From assembly GCA_025194985.1 (NCBI GenBank), contig JAOANE010000043.1:1-13690 (forward strand): 13,690 nucleotides of DNA, read 5' to 3'. Below, piece by piece: positions 11,468 through 13,690 of the stretch (its first letter is position 1; every line of letters starts with the position of its first letter). The position numbers and the translations under genes were made by a program. The notes under the pieces are model-generated. The model saw only the letters and a list, made by a program, of their open reading frames with translations, ran no database searches and was not told where the DNA came from. This DNA is from Regnicoccus frigidus. GTDB lineage: Bacteria > Cyanobacteriota > Cyanobacteriia > PCC-6307 > Cyanobiaceae.

Positions 11468-12727
11468 TTACTCAGGGGCTTCAACAGAGAAGTAATCCAT
11501 TGCCAGGCGCATAAGATTGCAAATACACAGAATATCAGCCTCTGCAATCGAGGTGCCGGTTGGCAACAAAAGAATCGAATCCCCTAGAGCGTCCGTGCAA
11601 GGAAGCTTGATATCCCGATAAAGACTGTTCGATTTATAGGGTTCCAGCCTGTGGCACCCAGGATAAAAATATCTTCTAGCAAAAATATTTTCCCAGTAAA
11701 GCACTTCAACAATCTGATCCCGTGTTACGCCCGCAATCCCAGAATCAATCTCCACGACAATGTATTGATAGTTATTACTCCCCTGTGCGTCGTAGCCCAG
11801 CAGCCTGGTGCCTGCCACTTCGCAAAGGCCAAGCTTATAGGCCTGATGGTTACGCTTGTTGGCATCAACAAAATCACTGCGAGACTCAATCGAGGTGATA
11901 CCCATAGCAGCGGATACTTCGCTCATCTTGGCATTGATACCAAGGCAATCCGTAGCATCCAAACCAGCAAAACCAAAGTTTCTAATCGATCGAAGCTTGC
12001 TCGCTAGGGGATCGTTATTGGTGACAATAGCGCCACCTTCAAAGGTGTTGATAAATTTGGTAGCGTGAAAACTGAGGATTTCAGCCAAGCCAAAGTTACC
12101 CAGGAACTCACCCTTAGCAGTGGAACACAGAAAGGCATGAGCGGCATCATAGATTAAATGCAGCCCATGCTCTGATGCAATCGACTGGAGTTCCTCCACG
12201 TAGCATGGCTGCCCCCATAAATGCACACCCAGAATAGCCACTGTATCTGGAGTGATCAGCTCAACAACCTGACCCGGATCCAAGCAATGTGTGCGTGGAT
12301 CAATGTCACAAAATACAGGCGTCAGGCCCTCCCAGGAAATGGCATTAACAGTCGCCACGAATGTAAAACTAGGGACGATAACTTCGCCCTTGAGGTCCAG
12401 TGAATGTAATAGCAACTGGAGAGCCATTGTGCCATTGCAAGTTGCAATACAATGACGCACACCTAGAAGCCGCTCAACTTGACTTTCAAATTCCTGTAAA
12501 TACGGACCAGAGTTAGAGAGCCATTTGTTATCAAGAATATCATCAATGCGTTCTCTTAGCGCCTGGCGCGAACCAATATTCGGACGTCCAACATGGAGTG
12601 TCGAAGAAAACGAAGGAGCACCTCCAGCAATCGCAAGTTCTTCGGAACTGATCTTGTCTCTTCTCTCTGCTTCTCGGCTCGGTCTCGGCAGGATGGACCT
12701 TGAGTCAGAAGTTGATCTTTGCGACAT
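11468..12727 (-). CDS. DegT/DnrJ/EryC1/StrS-family sugar aminotransferase
   Basis: This PLP-dependent enzyme would transfer an amino group to a keto-deoxy sugar nucleotide, as in making 4-amino-4,6-dideoxyhexoses for O-antigen. The 419 residues include NKWLSNSGPYLQEFE (67-81), CNGTMALQLLL (97-107), VPSFTFVATVNAISW (118-132), YDAAHAF with Asp 194 as the PLP ring partner, and SFHATKF with Lys 224 as the likely Schiff-base residue. EGGAIVTNNDPLASKLR follows. About 30 extra residues precede the usual start (LAIAGGAPSF), and the only ATG, at 12725-12727, is used. The exact substrate cannot be read from the sequence. Its base composition is clearly AT-richer than the neighbours. It is divergent from the acetyltransferase gene, with 56 bp between them. 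Confidence 0.92.
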   Translation of the reverse strand: MSQRSTSDSRSILPRPSREAERRDKISSEELAIAGGAPSFSSTLHVGRPNIGSRQALRERIDDILDNKWLSNSGPYLQEFESQVERLLGVRHCIATCNGTMALQLLLHSLDLKGEVIVPSFTFVATVNAISWEGLTPVFCDIDPRTHCLDPGQVVELITPDTVAILGVHLWGQPCYVEELQSIASEHGLHLIYDAAHAFLCSTAKGEFLGNFGLAEILSFHATKFINTFEGGAIVTNNDPLASKLRSIRNFGFAGLDATDCLGINAKMSEVSAAMGITSIESRSDFVDANKRNHQAYKLGLCEVAGTRLLGYDAQGSNNYQYIVVEIDSGIAGVTRDQIVEVLYWENIFARRYFYPGCHRLEPYKSNSLYRDIKLPCTDALGDSILLLPTGTSIAEADILCICNLMRLAMDYFSVEAPE

Positions 12728-12783
12728 CTTTCCAATAATCCTTCAGACTTTTGTCATTGTATCAATAACAGCAGATCACCGCT

Positions 12784-13377
12784 TTGATTCAAAATACGCT
12801 AGGATTGCAAAAGCCAATTGATCACACATTGGAGCACATTTACTTTCAAGTCTACAAAGCTGGGCTTGAGCATGCTTTGCTTGATATTCGCAATCATGCA
12901 AGTGTGAGAACTTTCATGGCTGATCCTAATGAAATAAGCTTAGAGGATCATTTGAGATGGGTCGAAAGCAACCTTGATCCCGATTGCCATCATCACGGCC
13001 AAACCCAACTGGCATTTATTATGGTCAGAGGACATCCACGGGGTTTTGTATTAGTCAGAGATATCAATGAAAACTCAGGGGAAGTCGGTATCATGATACG
13101 CGAGAGCGATGAGGTTCTTGGTCTAGGAGCAGTTGTGGCAGTTCTAGCGCTTGAAAAGTTGTGTTTTAATTATTTAGGTCTCAAGGCTGTTTCCGCAAAA
13201 GCAAGTCCGCACAACTCCAAGGTACTCAGAATACTCAGGGGCCTGGGAGGAGAAGAAGTTGAGATGAGTGATGAAAAGTCGCTATGGTTTACCTACCGCG
13301 TAACAGATTGTCGATCAAACAAAGTCTATCAATATATTCTCAAGCGCTATGGCCACCAAGGCGAGCTTGTCTTTTAA
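12784..13377 (+). CDS. GNAT-family N-acetyltransferase
   Basis: This is a GNAT-type acetyltransferase of up to 197 residues, probably acetylating the amino sugar made by the neighbouring aminotransferase, as WecD and PseH do beside WecE and PseC. Features: HALLDIRNHASVRTFMADPN and ISLEDHLRWVES near the N-terminus (RimJ/RimL and PseH style), GEVGIMIRESDEVLGLGAVV where the acetyl-CoA loop falls, LEKLCFNYLGLKAVSAKASP, and HNSKVLRILRGLGG with the conserved Asn. The canonical R-G-x-G loop is LGLG here. The start is uncertain: TTG 12784 and later TTG codons are in frame, with no ATG before the conserved region. The AT-rich composition matches the aminotransferase gene. It ends at TAA 13375-13377. 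Confidence 0.85.
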   Translation: MIQNTLGLQKPIDHTLEHIYFQVYKAGLEHALLDIRNHASVRTFMADPNEISLEDHLRWVESNLDPDCHHHGQTQLAFIMVRGHPRGFVLVRDINENSGEVGIMIRESDEVLGLGAVVAVLALEKLCFNYLGLKAVSAKASPHNSKVLRILRGLGGEEVEMSDEKSLWFTYRVTDCRSNKVYQYILKRYGHQGELVF

Positions 13378-13450
13378 TGAGTCCGCAAATCCCCCCACCC
13401 TCGCAGGGCAAAATTGCGGGACGCCACGACGTGAGCCTGAATTGGTGTAG

Positions 13451-13509
13451 ATCAACCAACAGTAACGGTCAACCCATCTGGGATGCCTGGAGTTTTACGG
13501 TTGGTTGAT
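13451..13509. repeat. Perfect 10-bp inverted repeat with 39-bp spacer
   Basis: ATCAACCAAC (13451-13460) and GTTGGTTGAT (13500-13509) are exact complements, with weak continuation inward (TAA/TTA). A small hairpin CATC-TGG-GATG (13475-13485) lies inside. The position, between the acetyltransferase stop and the stop of a convergent frame, allows a terminator role. Without a T-run it could equally be the ends of a tiny mobile element. Confidence 0.55.
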
Positions 13510-13528
13510 TACCAAGACTACAACCCGC

Positions 13529-13690
13529 TTAGCACTTCATCGACTCCTGGATCCAGTTATGGCTGTCCCGCGTCAAGCCCCTTGGCCGCTTGGCGTCAAT
13601 CAAGTTGGCCGGTGAGGCCCCCTGAGCTGCTCCGCGGTTGCCTGTGACGACAACCTCTCTCCGGCGACACGAAATCTTGCCCAGCTCCGG
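13529..13690 (-). CDS. Partial unidentified frame running off the window
   Basis: The minus strand is open from the window edge to TAA at 13529-13531, 53 codons. It ends ANLIDAKRPRGLTRDSHNWI followed by QESMKC. The tail is mildly protein-like, but I recognise no family and no start is visible. It may be chance or a gene's 3' end. Confidence 0.25.
   Translation of the reverse strand, partial: PELGKISCRRREVVVTGNRGAAQGASPANLIDAKRPRGLTRDSHNWIQESMKC

Larger units (their letters stand above)
13378..13690. other. Terminal gap with an inverted repeat and no identified gene
   Basis: After the acetyltransferase stop I find no recognisable protein on the plus strand. A long-loop inverted repeat lies at 13451-13509 and an unassigned minus frame at 13529-13690; both are listed separately. 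Confidence 0.4.

Noticed and set aside
1..13690. tRNA, rRNA, riboswitch or CRISPR array
   Set aside because: Read through both strands by eye and found no cloverleaf, conserved rRNA segment, repeat-spacer series or known riboswitch core.

Overview
The window looks like an accessory, heavily rearranged region of a high-GC cyanobacterium, most likely a Cyanobium/Synechococcus-type picocyanobacterium. This is inferred from protein resemblance and base composition; there is no rRNA or housekeeping marker here to confirm it. Most of the window is clearly GC-rich, but about 11.45-13.4 kb is visibly AT-richer and is probably a separately acquired block.

Layout. 1-901: the 3' end of an ISAs1-type transposase gene, sitting inside a decayed IS1595-type transposase gene. 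1030-2517 (minus): a complete bifunctional mannose-1-phosphate guanylyltransferase / mannose-6-phosphate isomerase (manC type), the GDP-mannose supplier for surface polysaccharide. 2.7-8.74 kb: a dense field of toxin-antitoxin (TA) modules and their wrecks. It holds an intact vapBC between two direct repeats; two paralogous AbrB-like/RelE-like pairs (one with an altered toxin); a hicB whose hicA partner is only a C-terminal stub; a Uma2-type nuclease gene; a decayed vapBC; a HEPN N-terminal scrap; and an intact phd/vapC. Interspersed are a small two-helix membrane protein with a charged helical tail, its broken second copy, an rmlD 5' fragment and a manC 3' scrap.

8783-9667 (minus): a peptidoglycan amidase-like protein with a perfect CRP-type palindrome about 90 bp upstream of its start. 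10099-11280 (plus): a PAPS-type sulfotransferase, convergent with and overlapping a second manC 3' fragment. 11468-12727 (minus): a DegT/DnrJ/EryC1/StrS sugar aminotransferase, divergent from a GNAT acetyltransferase (about 12784-13377). Together these two would fit the last steps of making an N-acylated amino-deoxy sugar nucleotide. The last 300 bases hold a long inverted repeat and an unidentified partial frame running off the edge.

Reading it together: manC, the rmlD fragment, the sulfotransferase and the aminotransferase/acetyltransferase pair point to a surface-polysaccharide (O-antigen or capsule) locus that has been duplicated, deleted and invaded repeatedly. Three separate manC 3' ends, three copies of a roughly 70-bp repeat and paired TA loci record that history. 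I see no proven new system. The strongest new signals are the twin AbrB-like/RelE-like operons with matching tandem palindromes 24 bp apart, and the vapBC flanked by repeats with an 'empty' paralogous locus elsewhere in the window.
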